A stretch of 64,000 nt of DNA, from NCBI GenBank assembly GCA_947846985.1, contig CANTUZ010000001.1, forward strand, positions 117,383,757 through 117,447,756. The letters are read 5' to 3'. This stretch comes from Fratercula arctica (Eukaryota; Chordata; Aves; Charadriiformes; Alcidae). The notes under the pieces are model-generated. The model was not told the origin of the DNA, did no database searches, and saw only the letters and a program-made list of their open reading frames with translations. The translations under genes and the position numbers were made by a program. Shown piece after piece: positions 14,029 through 26,744 of the stretch; the first letter of the stretch is position 1; every line of letters begins with the position of its first letter.

Positions 14029-15597
14029 AAACATTAAAAAAAATTCATACAAGCAGATGCCATACTCTTAAATTTCTTGAAGCTACAATTGACTTGTAAT
14101 AAAATCCCCCTGTGCGTTACAAAACAGGGCTGTCAAGTCATAACAGCTCTATTACAGCTTCTGCTTCAGTCTCTGCTAGCCTTTGTACAGACTGCCAAAA
14201 TTTTCACCTACCCAAGGGAAGTCATATTCAACAACAGAGAAGAGGAAATTGTGCTCAGATGAGTTGTTCTCTCGTTGAACAGATTGCGCATGTTGTTCTC
14301 CTGTTACGAAAGTGGTGAGGGTGGAGGGCTGAGGGAAAGTGAGGGAAAAGCTCTCTCGGACTGATGAGCAGCAGGAGACCAATATGCAATTTTGGTTTTT
14401 CCCCCACTTTGCGACTCTCACCGTACGTCAGTATTTTGTAACAATAGCAAGGCAAGGCAGAGCAGCCCGGTGGCAGAGGGACCGTACCGGCTGGGAGTCA
14501 GCCCTGATTCAGCATCAGAGATATTCATTCATGTCCACCTGAGACACTTCCAGCAAGTTTTGTCATCTGTCTGTGCCTGGCCTACCAGGGAAACGGGAAC
14601 GACGATATTTGTCTTTTAGTCCAAAAGCCTTTTCAAGGGTAGGGATGGGAAGAGCTGTGTGACTATGGGTGAATCACGCAGTCTGAAGCCGAAAAGTCCA
14701 AGAGGTTTTCTGCCTCGGGTCACGCCTCAGATGATACATCAAATGATTTCTGTGACATCCCAGTCTATCGCTTTCTTAAAAGACTTAAGTGACAAAGGTT
14801 TCATAACTGCTTTTGCTGCTGACTGTGAAACACAGCTAGTGTCCAAGTGAAAAATTCTGAATTATTCAACAGCTACAGCCATCACTGTATTTGTTTTTCT
14901 ATATTTGCTGTGATTTAATCATTCCCACACTCTATATAAAGCTGACTTAAGGCACATTAAGAAGTTCAAACAGAAACAAGAAAATTTCCAGTTGTTAAGC
15001 TACAAAGTAGGCCTGAGATCTTCCAAAATGCAAAGACAAAACCAACGAGAACCAAAGCTACCGAGGTGTTTAACAAAATCCATGATGCTACCTTGGTTCT
15101 CCTCTGCTGATGAGGCACAACAACTGATATACAGGGAGAACGAAATTTAATGATATTCAAATAAAGAGCACTTTACTTAATAAAGTATTCTACCGCTGTT
15201 TGCTATTTTGCCTTGCCAAAACTGACCGTGCCCCAGCGAGGACTGGGGAATTGTTGCGCCAGGTGCTGGTAACCCACAGGGAAGGCTGACACCGAGCTCA
15301 CAAGTTTGCAGCCTGAATGAAGCCCTATCCCTCGCTGCCACCCCCCTGCAGCTGCCGCTTTGGTCCCTTCTCCAGCTGGGAAGCAGGCCTGGAAATCCCA
15401 GCCCCAACAGTGAAACTGTAGCCTTCTGACAGCTCCACCCCCGCCCCCCACCCTGAGGTTGTGGCACTGCGGTGTGTGGTGCCATGAACATGGAGGCTGG
15501 GACTCATAACCCAGCTGAACTCATGACATGCATTGGTGTGTCTGACCCAGGAAAATCAAGACAAAGAAAAAAAACCCACCAAATTTTACAGGACATT

Positions 15598-16272
<675 letters not shown>

Positions 16273-16276
16273 ACTT

Positions 16277-19200
16277 CTGAGGGTTGGATAATGTGTGCAT
16301 GGTCTAAAAAGAAAAATATGTGCACATTACTCTAAGCTTATAATGGTAGCAATAAGTCTCAGGGGTGTTTCTCCAAGTCGCAGTTGGACTTTTACAATAT
16401 GCAGAACCCACTTGTAAGACATCTCATTCTACTTTCTCACAAATGCAAAGTGCTAGGCAATTATTGCAAGGTTGGAAATGCTGCAACCCTTAAATGACAC
16501 AAGAGTCAATATATTTTTCTTCCAAGAATCTTACACTTATGCTTGGCAAAGAGATTTATAGTGCACCGTTCCCATTCTACATGTAAGACCCTGCATAGCA
16601 TCTCTGGAGAGAGTGGTAACTTTAGCCTTGTGTCCACACTCGTCTAAGGGTAAATGAAGGAAACAGGAATGCTTCCCCCGAGTCCTCTACTTCTGCCTCT
16701 GATTTTACTGAGCTTGGTATTTCAGGGACTCAACCAGAGCTTTTTTTTCTCACTCTCCCATTGGAAAATTAATCAGTTCTTCACAAACTGTAGGTGAAAT
16801 TTCTGACAACTCTCCTGAGCTTTTTCAGATTCTTTTGTACTGGAAGATATAGTTTTTCTCTGCATAGTAGTGGCAATCTCTCCCTCAAGATAAAGGGCTA
16901 ACATTTAGCCTAAAACATTAAGTGCATTTCATACATCTAGTGATCCAAGCCCATGCCATGTTTATTGGATAAATATTTAAGAAATTACAGTCTCCATTCC
17001 ACACTAACTCAGACCATTGACACATGGATGGCCCTGTCACAGCAAACTCAAATGTGTTTTACAGTGTGACAAGAACAGTTACTTGGGGAAAGAACTCATA
17101 TCTGTTGATAAAATGATATCACACAAATAATCGGTTTTGAAAGTTTCCTTTTGGGCAAGTTCCTAAGACATTTTTGACTATTGATTCGTTTGGCTCTGTG
17201 CCTGTGGAGTCAGGATACTGTATGGACACCAAGGACACAGACTAAGAAAGTGTCTGATCTGCATTTCAGGTTGCTTCAGTAAATTCAGAAAGATTAGGAA
17301 AAAAATTTTGCGAGTTGATTGTTCCTATAGTTTCTCACAAGATGGAAAACTTCTGCTCTGTTTGGAACAGCATCCCCTCTTGTGGCGCAGTATCTACTGC
17401 AACCCATGAGATCTTTCTTTTGAGGGCGGGGAATTATTCCAACTGTAATTTTAGCGCTCCCCTAGCAGGCACTTAGCAACAAAAGACTATAGCCAAAATC
17501 ATTATATGGTCTCATTAGGAGGCCATATAACAGGCAGTGAGTGCTATACTAAACTTAAAGATTTGGGAACGAATCTTGTGAGACACGTTCCTGTAAAAAG
17601 GCATCTAACAGATACCAGTGAAAACTGGCATGTCATTGATGCAGGTAGACTGGGGACATGGGGGAAGATGGTGTTGTGCTTTTGGTTGGACTTTCCATAG
17701 TTAAAAACAGACTAGATACATAATAATATAATCAGAACTTTTATAAGTTCTATTCTATTATATAATAATAGAATCAGAGCTTTTTTTTTTTTTTGCAGCT
17801 TTGCCCAAAATGCACTTCAGATGGAGAGCGCTTAAAAACAGCACCAGGTATTGGAGCAGCCAAAGAGAATAAGCTAAAGAGCTACTTGTATCCGTAATGC
17901 TCACATGTTTTATGCCCAAAATACACAGCTGAAATAATGGAGCCTGATCTAGGTAATGCAGATATAACTATATAACCATCTAGTAGCAGGCAACTTTATC
18001 TCAAGCACTATGACCATGGAGGAGCCAGGTAGCATGTGTGTGCTATTAAATATCTTTTCTCAGTACAAATGCAGAGCTTAGCCAGCAAAGGATACAGTGA
18101 ATAGAAACCTCAGGAGAAGGGAGGAAGAATACACTCTAGTTTTGTGTGTGAAGGCTAGTGAAGGTCTCGACTTCGACTATTTACCTGGCCTGCTTGAGGC
18201 ACAAGCACCACAAAATTTATAAAGCTGTGTTACAAGGTATAATTGTTAGCTGGTGCCAGGGAGAGAGGTTTGCTTTGATTTATCTCTCTGTTTTATTTTA
18301 TATTATTTTACATTTTATTTTACATTTTTTTAAAGGAATTGAATTAATTCTTTGGCTTAGTTACATTCTTTATATTGTCCATGGTGGGGAGGTGTTCACA
18401 TATGCATTTTTGGTGCCTTTGATATGCTTGGTGTTTCAAAAAAAAAAATGATTGAACCTTATACGAAGGGGATAGCTTATATATGAGGAAGACGTAAAAA
18501 GGAGCAGAAAAATAATTCCTCTGTGGGCCAATGACAGAATGAAAGTTGGGAACAGAGAGAAAGAAAAATGAATCAAGTAATGACAGAAGATTAAAAAAAA
18601 TTGAAAAACAAACCCCAAGAAAAAAATCTATATCTAAACCTCAGAAAGAGATTTTATTTGTTCATGTTGTTTCCTGTTTCCATTTGACTTCCTTGGCAGG
18701 TAGCCCAGCACTCCATCAGTTAGAGGAAAGGAAGTTACTGTATCACATTGTTGTAGGGATTGAATTTTATTGCTTTGCTATTACAATTAGGTAAGTATTA
18801 AGTCAGTTAATGAGGCATAACTTTTTTAAAAAAAAAGTATATACAACTGGGGACTGTGGATTAGTCCTCCACTAAAGCCCCAAACAAAAACTTTATGAGA
18901 GCGAAGGAGAGAGATTAAAAATAGTAAAATAATAAAAGGTGATACAACTTTAAAGGGGCATACTAAAAGAAGGGAATCATTACTGTTGATTAGCTGACAA
19001 CCAGCCTGAGGGGAAGCTGCATGAGGGGAAGCAGAGACCAAACCCACCAGCAAGCATCCAGCTAGTTGTGCAAAAAGCCACCAAGATACCAAACAAAAGC
19101 TGGGAACACCTCGGATCCCAGCTTTACCAGTCAGGGCGGGGGGCACCTATTCACTGTCCAAAAGATGAGCTTGAGAGGTACTACCCCTGTAAGTATCCTG

Positions 19201-21040
19201 GATTTCTGGTGGATTTTGGGTGTTGTGTTGGTTTTGGGTTTTTTTTGTGTTTTTTTTTTTATTATTATTATTTGTTTATGCTTTAAGCATAATCTGTTTT
19301 TATTAAAATAATACTGCTCTGTGGCTAAAATTATTATTCTACCACAAAATCCTAAGTGGGAGGAAATGTCTACGCTGAATGTGATTTACGGGGAAAAAAA
19401 TCACAGGCAAACCTAAACGTCTGGTGGGACTCCACATAGTTAAACTCGTATGGCAAGAGATCAAAAATGGAAAGTGCAGCAAGGCAAGCAACTAACAGTG
19501 CAACTTTTGAAATATTGCTCCCACTCTAAAGTATCGCTTCAGCCATCTCCCAACCTAACATTTGGGTTCTCTGGTAAGTTGGGCTATAAGCCACAGTGGA
19601 TGGGGACCCCTCTCGCCAGCACGGGGTCAGAACGATGCTTGCTGGGCATGGCAGGGGATGGTGAGTACGCAGGAAAGCCTGCGGGAGGAAGGGGTGCTTT
19701 GACACACAAAACTTTAGCAGTTTGAGCCTAATTTTAGGGCCTGTTGAACTGCATGGGGGAAGATGGGAGCTCCGAGAGTAATGAAAGTGAAAAGAGTGAA
19801 CCACCCTGTGAAAATAAATCACTTCAAGCTGTAAACTATACCCAAGGACTCATTTCTGCTGGGTGGGGAGGGGGGATGACAGGAAAATTAGCCTCAGAGA
19901 TGCTTATTTGAATCCCTGGGCAGACTATGGTGCGAAGCTACTAGACCTCCATTCTCTTTTTCATTCAAACAAATCATTTTTAGCACATATATGTTTTTTC
20001 TGGCTTCATTTCAGCTCATTGCCTTAAAATTAAATACTATACTCTGCGCTCATGCAAAAGCAGCAGGACCAAATGCTGGGTTTTCGTCCTGGTAGGCCTT
20101 GTGGCAGGAGGAGGAACGCAGCCCTGCAAGGAGGGCTGGGCTGGGGCCCGTGCGGTGTTTCGGGGTGAGGACCACAGTGCAGCCCTCCGAAGGTGGACGC
20201 CACTTTGGCTGAGGCGCAGGAGATGCTGGGCCTTCACAGCACACACAGTTGCTTAGCAATGCAGAGGTACGTGTACTTTGCCAACTGAGAAGCAGCCTCA
20301 ATGTACAGATACAGCACAGTTTCTTCCGGGAAGAATATGTAACATTTCTCAGAGTAGCAACCCACAAGCACCTTGCATACACGGGACAAGAGACCTCATG
20401 TCTGATGCTTTACACCCAGACGTGCTTTACTACTGCTGAAACCGAAATTTCTGCTACGTATCATGGCTTAGCAATGAATCAGCTCAGATACCAGCTCAAC
20501 ATTTGCTTCCCTAAATCCCCAAATATTAAGAATATAAAGCTCTGGTTATTTCACACTCTCTTGCAAACATACACTTTTGAAAGGGTTGGAAACTAAACTC
20601 ACGATTAATTACAAATCCATGGTGGGTAAACTCAAGTGGCTTACCTCACTGAAGAGATTTAAAAATTGAGCTTACTAATAATATTAGAATAAACTGGACA
20701 GAAGAGGAGTGGAGATAAAGGATATTTTCGCCCTCATGTATATAGCAGCAGAGGGAATTAAAAGATTTCTAATGATCCCAGACAGTGGATCCCAACTACC
20801 TTTGTAGGATGCTTGACCTTATTATCCAACCTCAAAGTCATACAGTAGTGATGAACCTCAGTTGTTCAATCTAATTAAAAACAAATAATGAAATTTGCTA
20901 ACAAAACAGATGTTACTACATGCTTTTTTAATGGTGACTCATAATAGTTACTTGCTTGCAAAAATTCAAGACATAAGCTGAAAACCTGGGCATGCAGTAA
21001 AAACATTTGCCTGCATGTATTTTTTTTTGATTTTACAATT
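16277..21040. other. Intergenic sequence, no gene seen
   Basis: Unremarkable AT-leaning DNA with no recognisable coding exon. It includes a 10-bp-arm hairpin next to a T run (17752-17795), T-rich and ATT-rich simple sequence near 19.24-19.27 kb, and short ORFs without family resemblance. Confidence 0.6.
17752..17774. repeat. Perfect 10-bp inverted repeat, 3-base loop
   Basis: The arms at 17752-17761 and 17765-17774 are exact reverse complements separated by ATA. A T run and GCAG follow shortly after on the plus strand. It is AT-rich, so chance is plausible. Confidence 0.8.
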
Positions 21041-21049
21041 AGGAATCCG

Positions 21050-22046
21050 AGGAGTCAGAACAAGTGATCATTGCATTCAGGATTGCAGAGTCTGTGAGAT
21101 TTACTATAGCAACTAAGAGATTAGTCCAAGGGTAGCCACTGGCTGTTTTCTTGGAGAAGTCATGGAGTCCAGGCAACTGGAGAAAAGCAAAGATCATCCT
21201 GACCTTTAAAAAAGGGGAGAGAAGCAGAGCCAGGCAATTATGGACTAGGTATGCTAACCTCAAATACCCAGAAAGATAAATGCATATATCACACAATACA
21301 TTTCTAAGCAGCTGGAGGATTACAAGGTTTTAGGAAACCAACTAAGATTTGTCAAGAATAAACAAATCATGTCAAACTCGTCTAATTTATTTCTGTGACA
21401 GGATAATCTAAAAAGTAGTAGATGTGATTTATCTTGTCTTTAGTAAGACTTCTGGTGCTGTCCCACATGACATTCTTATGAGCTAACTGGGGAAAAACGG
21501 GCTATTATGAAATCATTGTAATGTGAAAGCAGAGTGAGCGTACCGAGTACTCTTCATTTATCAGAGGTTCTCTGGCCATCTGAAAAGCATAACAAAGAGG
21601 CCAAGAGAAGGCTGTCCTTCATGTTTCGTGCTGGACATGTTTCGTGACCTGAACGATGAGCACGTGCATGGTTATACATGTGAATGAATCGAGTCTGAGA
21701 GAAATATTTCTAGGAGAAATATTTTTAAAATAGGAAAGTAAAATTCCTTAAGAAATACACAAAGATTTGGACTGAGGACTGAAAAGGGATCTAAGTGCAC
21801 ACATATAAATGGGGAATTGCTGACCAGGCAGTGATAGTTTGGAAAGGATCTGAGGAATTATCATGGCTCAGAAAATGAAGGGAAGTCAATAGTATGGGTA
21901 TTTGTCTGAATGAACAGGAGCGGCGTATGTGAGACAGCAGAAGTAATTGTCTGTTTCCATTTGGCACTGCTTAGGCTTTTACCAGTGTAGATATCTAGGC
22001 CTGGGCATCATCCTTAAGAAGGAATGCAAAGAGGAAAAATGTCACT
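21050..22046 (+). pseudogene. Ancient CR1-like LINE relic (reverse transcriptase remnants)
   Basis: Degraded reverse-transcriptase motifs appear on the plus strand. At about 21166-21220 the reading is P-G-N-W-R-K-A-K-I-I-L-T-F-K-K-G, like the G-N-W-x-K-A-x-x-x-P-x-F-K-K-G block of CR1/L3-type LINEs, followed by a frameshift and a P-G-N-Y remnant. At 21418-21480, V-D-V-I-Y-L-V-F-S-K..V-P-H-D-I-L matches the Y-L-D-F-S-K-A-F-D-T-V-P-H-D block, with its catalytic Asp lost. At about 21895-22040 the nucleotide sequence still follows the ORF2 C-terminal region. Stops and frameshifts throughout, and a probable deletion between blocks, mark it as long dead. A 24-base A run lies just beyond (22059-22082). 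The family name is inferred from memory. Confidence 0.65.
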
Positions 22047-22058
22047 TGGACATTACTT

Positions 22059-22082
22059 AAAAAAAAAAAAAAAAAAAAAAAA
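22059..22082 (+). repeat. Poly-A run (24 bases)
   Basis: Directly follows the old LINE relic. CR1-type elements do not end in poly-A, so it may be unrelated simple sequence. Confidence 0.9.
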
Positions 22083-23969
22083 GGCATATCCAAATTTTGT
22101 GGAACTGATTATTAGCAATTTATCCCTCCAGATCTGAGCTGAGACATAGTGGTGGGCTGCAAGGCATTTGCTTGTTCTGTTGCTCTTCATGTGAATGCAT
22201 CCTACTGCCACTCCAGAACTGGCTGTGAGTATTAATACCAATTTACGATAAATGCAACAGTTATAAAAGCATTAATATCCACGGTGCCCATTGCGAGATA
22301 AAGCAAATACAATGTACCAGTAAGGCTAAAGGGATAGACGCAAGTCAGCGTAACACAACTGCTGAAGTGAAACCTGTTCATAATGTAAGTAGTTTGCGTA
22401 CTGCATAGATTAGACCAACAGAGCTGCTTCCCTGTCATTCAAGTATAGCATTGAAACCCACTCATTAGAAGTTACAATGACCCTGTAGGTACCCGCAGCA
22501 GCACAGCATGAAGCACACTGGTGTTAGGAAGAACAAGTGTATTTCAGTCCAGCAGTTATCACTTAAGTCTAATTCTGGGTAGCTCTTTTTGGTGAATCCC
22601 CTTTCTATTGAAGATACCAAGACAAAATGCCAAAAAAAAAAGTTTGCCACATCCACTTCCATAAAGTTTATCAACTTACAGACTCCAGGACAGGTATATC
22701 ATTCATTGTTTTGCACCAGTAAGCACAGTAATATACAAAAGCATGCAAAATCCTTTATGGTACAGAAAGATCCTGTAACTTCACTCCTCAAGTAACTGGT
22801 GAACATTCAAACCACTCCTATTTTTTCTAGGAAGGTAATTCCTGAGATGCAAAGTTGAGTCGTACGTTGGCGTTTTCAAAGACGCTGTACTCCAGTGAAG
22901 CATACAAACAACTTGGTAGGGACATAACAAAACAGGAGCAAAACATTATCTAATACAGATACTCAGAGGCAAGAAATGATCATGGGGTTAAATTACAGTA
23001 AGCGGTGGGCTTTTTTATTTTGTTGAAAAGTACATCTTTTACTGGATTCAACATAGTAATAAGATGAAAAGAGGTCCACTGGCAAGGGAGGAAGAAAAGC
23101 AAAAGTTTGGAAATACTTGATACAACTAAAATAAATGACAGTTTTTTCAATATCCCATAGGCAGGCTGCAGTAGACGGTTTTCCCGTATCCATGGAGAAA
23201 GTAAAGTCTTTGACTGATATAAGTCAATTTAGCACAAAGGCTGGTCTACCTAGTTAAAACCTGCACTACTTGTTTCTTTTAATAGATAATATAGGTAATA
23301 TCTAGCTTTCACTCTGAACCCATGCTTTAACACTCAGAATTTATCCATATTTAATTACAATTTTATCACACTTTTCTAATCAAATAAATTTACTTTGTCC
23401 TCCAAGCAATCACCTCAGTATTCCAGTATGTAAAAAATACTTTCATTATGTTTATTATAAAAATATAAATGTTTCCACTACAAATCATTTTACATTAGTA
23501 AGAGGCCATCTACAATTGCACAATATATAATCTAAATGAGTAAGTAATGCTTTGAAATACAAGTTAATGTAAATACATATTGCCAATCAAATCACATCTA
23601 TACATTGCTTATTGAATGCTAAGTAACAGCACAAAACTAGATATGTTAACAGAAATAAATAAAATGGAAACTATATTTAAAGATACAAACCCAATAATAT
23701 GCCATGTCATTTTATGAGTAGTTGCATTTTGCTTGATGTCGATAACCGATGCAAGTCCTGTACAGGAAGATGGCCACACGAATTCTAGTTTCTCTACTCC
23801 ACAATGAAGAATTGTACACTGCTATGTATACATATGTACATGGGGACAGGGAGTGTAGGATGCTTGCAACAGAGGCCACTTACAGTACAAATCAACTTTT
23901 CACAGGGAGAGAAAACTAAACGTATTTCAAAACTCTCTACTCCTAATAGCAAAGAAAAGCAAAACGGAG
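22083..23969. other. Sequence beyond the likely EPHA3 transcript end
   Basis: AT-rich sequence, with no credible ORF or repeat recognised. Minus-strand AATAAA at 23451 and 23014 means some of it could belong to a longer EPHA3 3' UTR. Confidence 0.5.
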
Positions 23970-23975
23970 TTTATT
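23970..23975 (-). terminator. Candidate distal polyadenylation signal, EPHA3
   Basis: AATAAA on the minus strand about 2.66 kb past the stop, followed within 30 bases by a T-rich stretch on that strand, as expected of a cleavage site. Chosen among several hexamers mainly by distance. Confidence 0.25.
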
Positions 23976-26069
23976 TTTCCCCAAGCATCAGTGAGATTTC
24001 ATCTTTTATGCTGAGCATGCTCAAACAGTGGGCAAGGAACATTGCATGGCACTAAGAGAAAATTAAGGGTGGTTGGTGCAAAGTTTTCAGTCGTCATCTA
24101 AAACCCTAAGAACTGGTCCTGTGTTTTCAGAAGCATCTCACAGATGTCTTCCCCCCACCCCGTCCTCTCCCCCACTCTCCAGTGGCAGAATGAAGCTGAT
24201 GAGAGATGTCATGAGGAATACGTTATAAAAAGCTGTACCCACACAGACACTGTCTGCAAATGGATTTTGGTGACTTGAATGTACTAACAATGTCTGATTT
24301 AGAGCAATCTCAAACTAAAGAAAAGAAAGATTCTGAATGAACTAAGCAACGGAAAATAAAGCTTTTCTATTCAGCATGCTGCATTTCACAATAGTTTTTG
24401 GCAGATAAGAAGTGTTCTTTACATCTTAAGCGCTTTATTTTAATTTTCTTCCATTTTTCATTTTTTATTTCAATTTACTTTAAGTCCCATTCATTTTTCT
24501 TTCAGAAAATATAACAAATTATTAATCTGTAAGTGTGTTTCAAATCCAGTCCTTTACAGCATGCTCACTGCCGGCACTCATTAAAAAGTCTCTAATTTTG
24601 CTTCTATTTAGCAATGTGTGATAAACTTTGTGTCTCTACGTTTTATAAGTCTTGGAACTACGAAGAACAATTTATAAGCTGATTCAGCCACACAAATCCT
24701 AGGAACTGATTCTTCCCTTACTTACGTGCCCTATGCTACAAGGAGCTTCAAACTCCAAACCAATACAACAAAGAAAGCACAACTAGTTACCTGCTTTTCA
24801 CGCATAGCGAAATGCGGCGTGCCACATCTGCCTCCCGTATAGCCTTGAACTTACAGGGACTTACTGATGTTCATCAGAATCAGGTTTATATTCCAGTGTG
24901 GCAAGTTGGGAATAGGAGTGGTTTCCACTAGTGCCCAAAGCCTGATGTTTGCGTGCCTGGCATCACATCTAGAGTGTTAAGAAGCACAAGAAGTACCTCA
25001 CACTGATTTAAACCACTCACTTCCAGAGCAAAGTGTCATGTCTGCTCAGAACCAGGACGGATGTGCTCTGAAATAACAGCTTAAGAGCTCACTACTGGGA
25101 AGATGCTGCAGATGGGGGAGGACTCTCGAATCCCACCTTCCCCCTTTTTCATTTTTCCACCAGGAAATGTGAATGCTCTCCTAAAAGTAGGCTCCTGTCT
25201 GCTTTCTTTAAAGGAACAGGTGCCTAAGGAACCTGTGCCAAAAAGGAAGGCTCCTGCAGGATGACAGCGCCTGGACCAAGGTCTTCTAGCTCAGACTTAG
25301 GTAAAATTACATACCAAAGCCCCATTTCACAAACTTAAGTCATCCTTTTAAACTATCCACTTATCCTTGTCTGCAAGTCACTGTCTCAGCGTAACTATCA
25401 GTGGCTGCCCTCATGGTAGTACACTTCCCAGTTCCCAAGGTCGGGAGCAGAGCCTGCCAGATGGAAGCCAGAAATGGCCCAGTCCCCAGGGAACTCAGAA
25501 AGCATCCTCAGTTGACGCAGGATGCAAGCTTGACTCTTTTTAATGTTTGCTAGGCAAATCTCCCACCTGGACACCACTCAAGAACAGGGGTCCTTATTTT
25601 GTCAGGGCTGCAGGCCTTTGGGAAGTAAATGAGGTGTATGGACCTGACCGGGCCGGATACTGATCTAGAGATCAATATGCACACAACTCTGCCAGAACGC
25701 AAGCCAGGGTTAAAATACCCCTCACAGCAAAACAGGTCCAGACGCTTTATCTAGAGTCAGAGCTGGAAAAAAGACCATCTTTCTTTCCTTCTGTATTTCA
25801 TATATGACATTATGAGTATAAAATAATCTAGCAAGTAACCCTCAGACAATTTCTCAGGTTGAACCAATGAAGTTTTGATAACGTTTGACACTTGGCAATA
25901 ATACAGCCAGGTTAAGGTATTTAAGCATAAATATAAACAATAATGGAAAAAAACCAAAGGAAATAAATAAGTCTTTTAAAAATTAAGACTTGTTTCTGTT
26001 TAAATGAACACAATTAGGGTAGCTAACATAATGGCGAAAACCTTTTGTCAACTAAAAGTCACTACAAAC

Positions 26070-26075
26070 TTTATT
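26070..26075 (-). terminator. Candidate proximal polyadenylation signal, EPHA3
   Basis: AATAAA on the minus strand about 565 bp past the stop codon; use is not shown by sequence alone. Confidence 0.2.
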
Positions 26076-26638
26076 TCTGTGTTCCTTTCTGAAGTTGAAA
26101 TAGCATGTTACAATGACATTATAGTAAATATGGCCAGACAGGTAGTGAGGTATAGTCCTCTATTTTCCTTGCTTTTAAAGAAATAAAATACCTGTTACAG
26201 ATCTCTTCTGTATAAAAATACTGCAAGTCTTTCTTTCTTCTTGTTTGCTGTATAGATCAAATACACAGCTTTTACGTCCATGGGTTTTCACGTTATTCAG
26301 TCACTTAATATTCAAATGGCTCTAGGTTTTAGTATCGCTGCTTTTTACTTGGAAGGATTTTTTACATATTTTTTCTTTTGAAATTTACTATCTGCATTAA
26401 CAGTCAGTCAAGAGCACCCACCCTTTAGGATTAACAGATAGAAAACAAGTTCACTCCTATTTTTAAGGCATTTATACTCAATATTTGAGTGTCTTAGTGG
26501 GTTTGAAATTTCAACCATTACGTTTCCAAAGCTCTTGCAAAGAACTCCTTTAAATTCTGTCGTTTATCAGCCATTGCTTTTGCCTCGTGACGCAACTTTT
26601 CTCTTTTTTTCTCTCCTGAGCAACATCATTTTGGTACC

Positions 26639-26744
26639 TTACACAGGAACGGGGCTGTTCTTTGTATGAGTTTCTAGAGCTTTGATACTGCTAACAATCT
26701 TCTTTTGAGGCCCCACGACCGTCACGCCGATTTTCTTCATGTCA
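26639..26744 (-). CDS. EPHA3: EPHA3 last exon, coding part: SAM end and PDZ-binding tail
   Basis: This was located by looking for the SAM continuation in frame. After the acceptor CTTTTTTTCCAG, one base completes Asp. Then 34 codons read D-M-K-K-I-G-V-T-V-V-G-P-Q-K-K-I, V-S-S-I-K-A-L-E-T and finally S-P-V-P-V, with stop TAA at 26639-26641. This is helix 5 of the SAM domain and the cytoplasmic tail. The terminal Val-Pro-Val fits a class II PDZ ligand (hydrophobic at positions 0 and -2), known for Eph receptors. The exon continues into the 3' UTR at lower coordinates. Confidence 0.96.

Larger units (their letters stand above)
1..15597. other. Intergenic sequence downstream of EPHA3, no gene seen
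   Basis: No ORF here resembles a known protein, and none combines into an exon series. The stretch holds an A/C-rich low-complexity patch (about 1245-1372), C runs (1651-1681 and 7104-7129), an A run after C (3612-3648), a 28-bp tandem duplication (13973-14028), and GC-richer patches with long chance ORFs (about 2530-2880, 7770-9040, 11580-12230, 13080-13270, 15220-15530). The patches could be eroded repeats or noncoding exons; I could not identify them. Confidence 0.6.
23970..26638 (-). other. EPHA3: Probable EPHA3 3' UTR (end uncertain)
   Basis: This is AT-rich sequence following the EPHA3 stop codon on the minus strand, with no recognisable repeat or credible ORF. The extent is inferred: human EPHA3 has a 3' UTR of roughly 2.5 kb as I recall, and an AATAAA on the minus strand lies at a comparable distance (23970-23975). 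Other minus-strand AATAAA hexamers occur at 26070-26075, 24434-24439, 23451-23456 and 23014-23019, so shorter or longer ends are equally possible. The AT-rich character continues to about 23.0 kb. Confidence 0.4.

Noticed and set aside
22059..22082. Poly-A run as the tail of a processed retrocopy
   Set aside because: The upstream sequence is an old CR1-like LINE, whose family does not end in poly-A, and no mRNA-like body could be identified.
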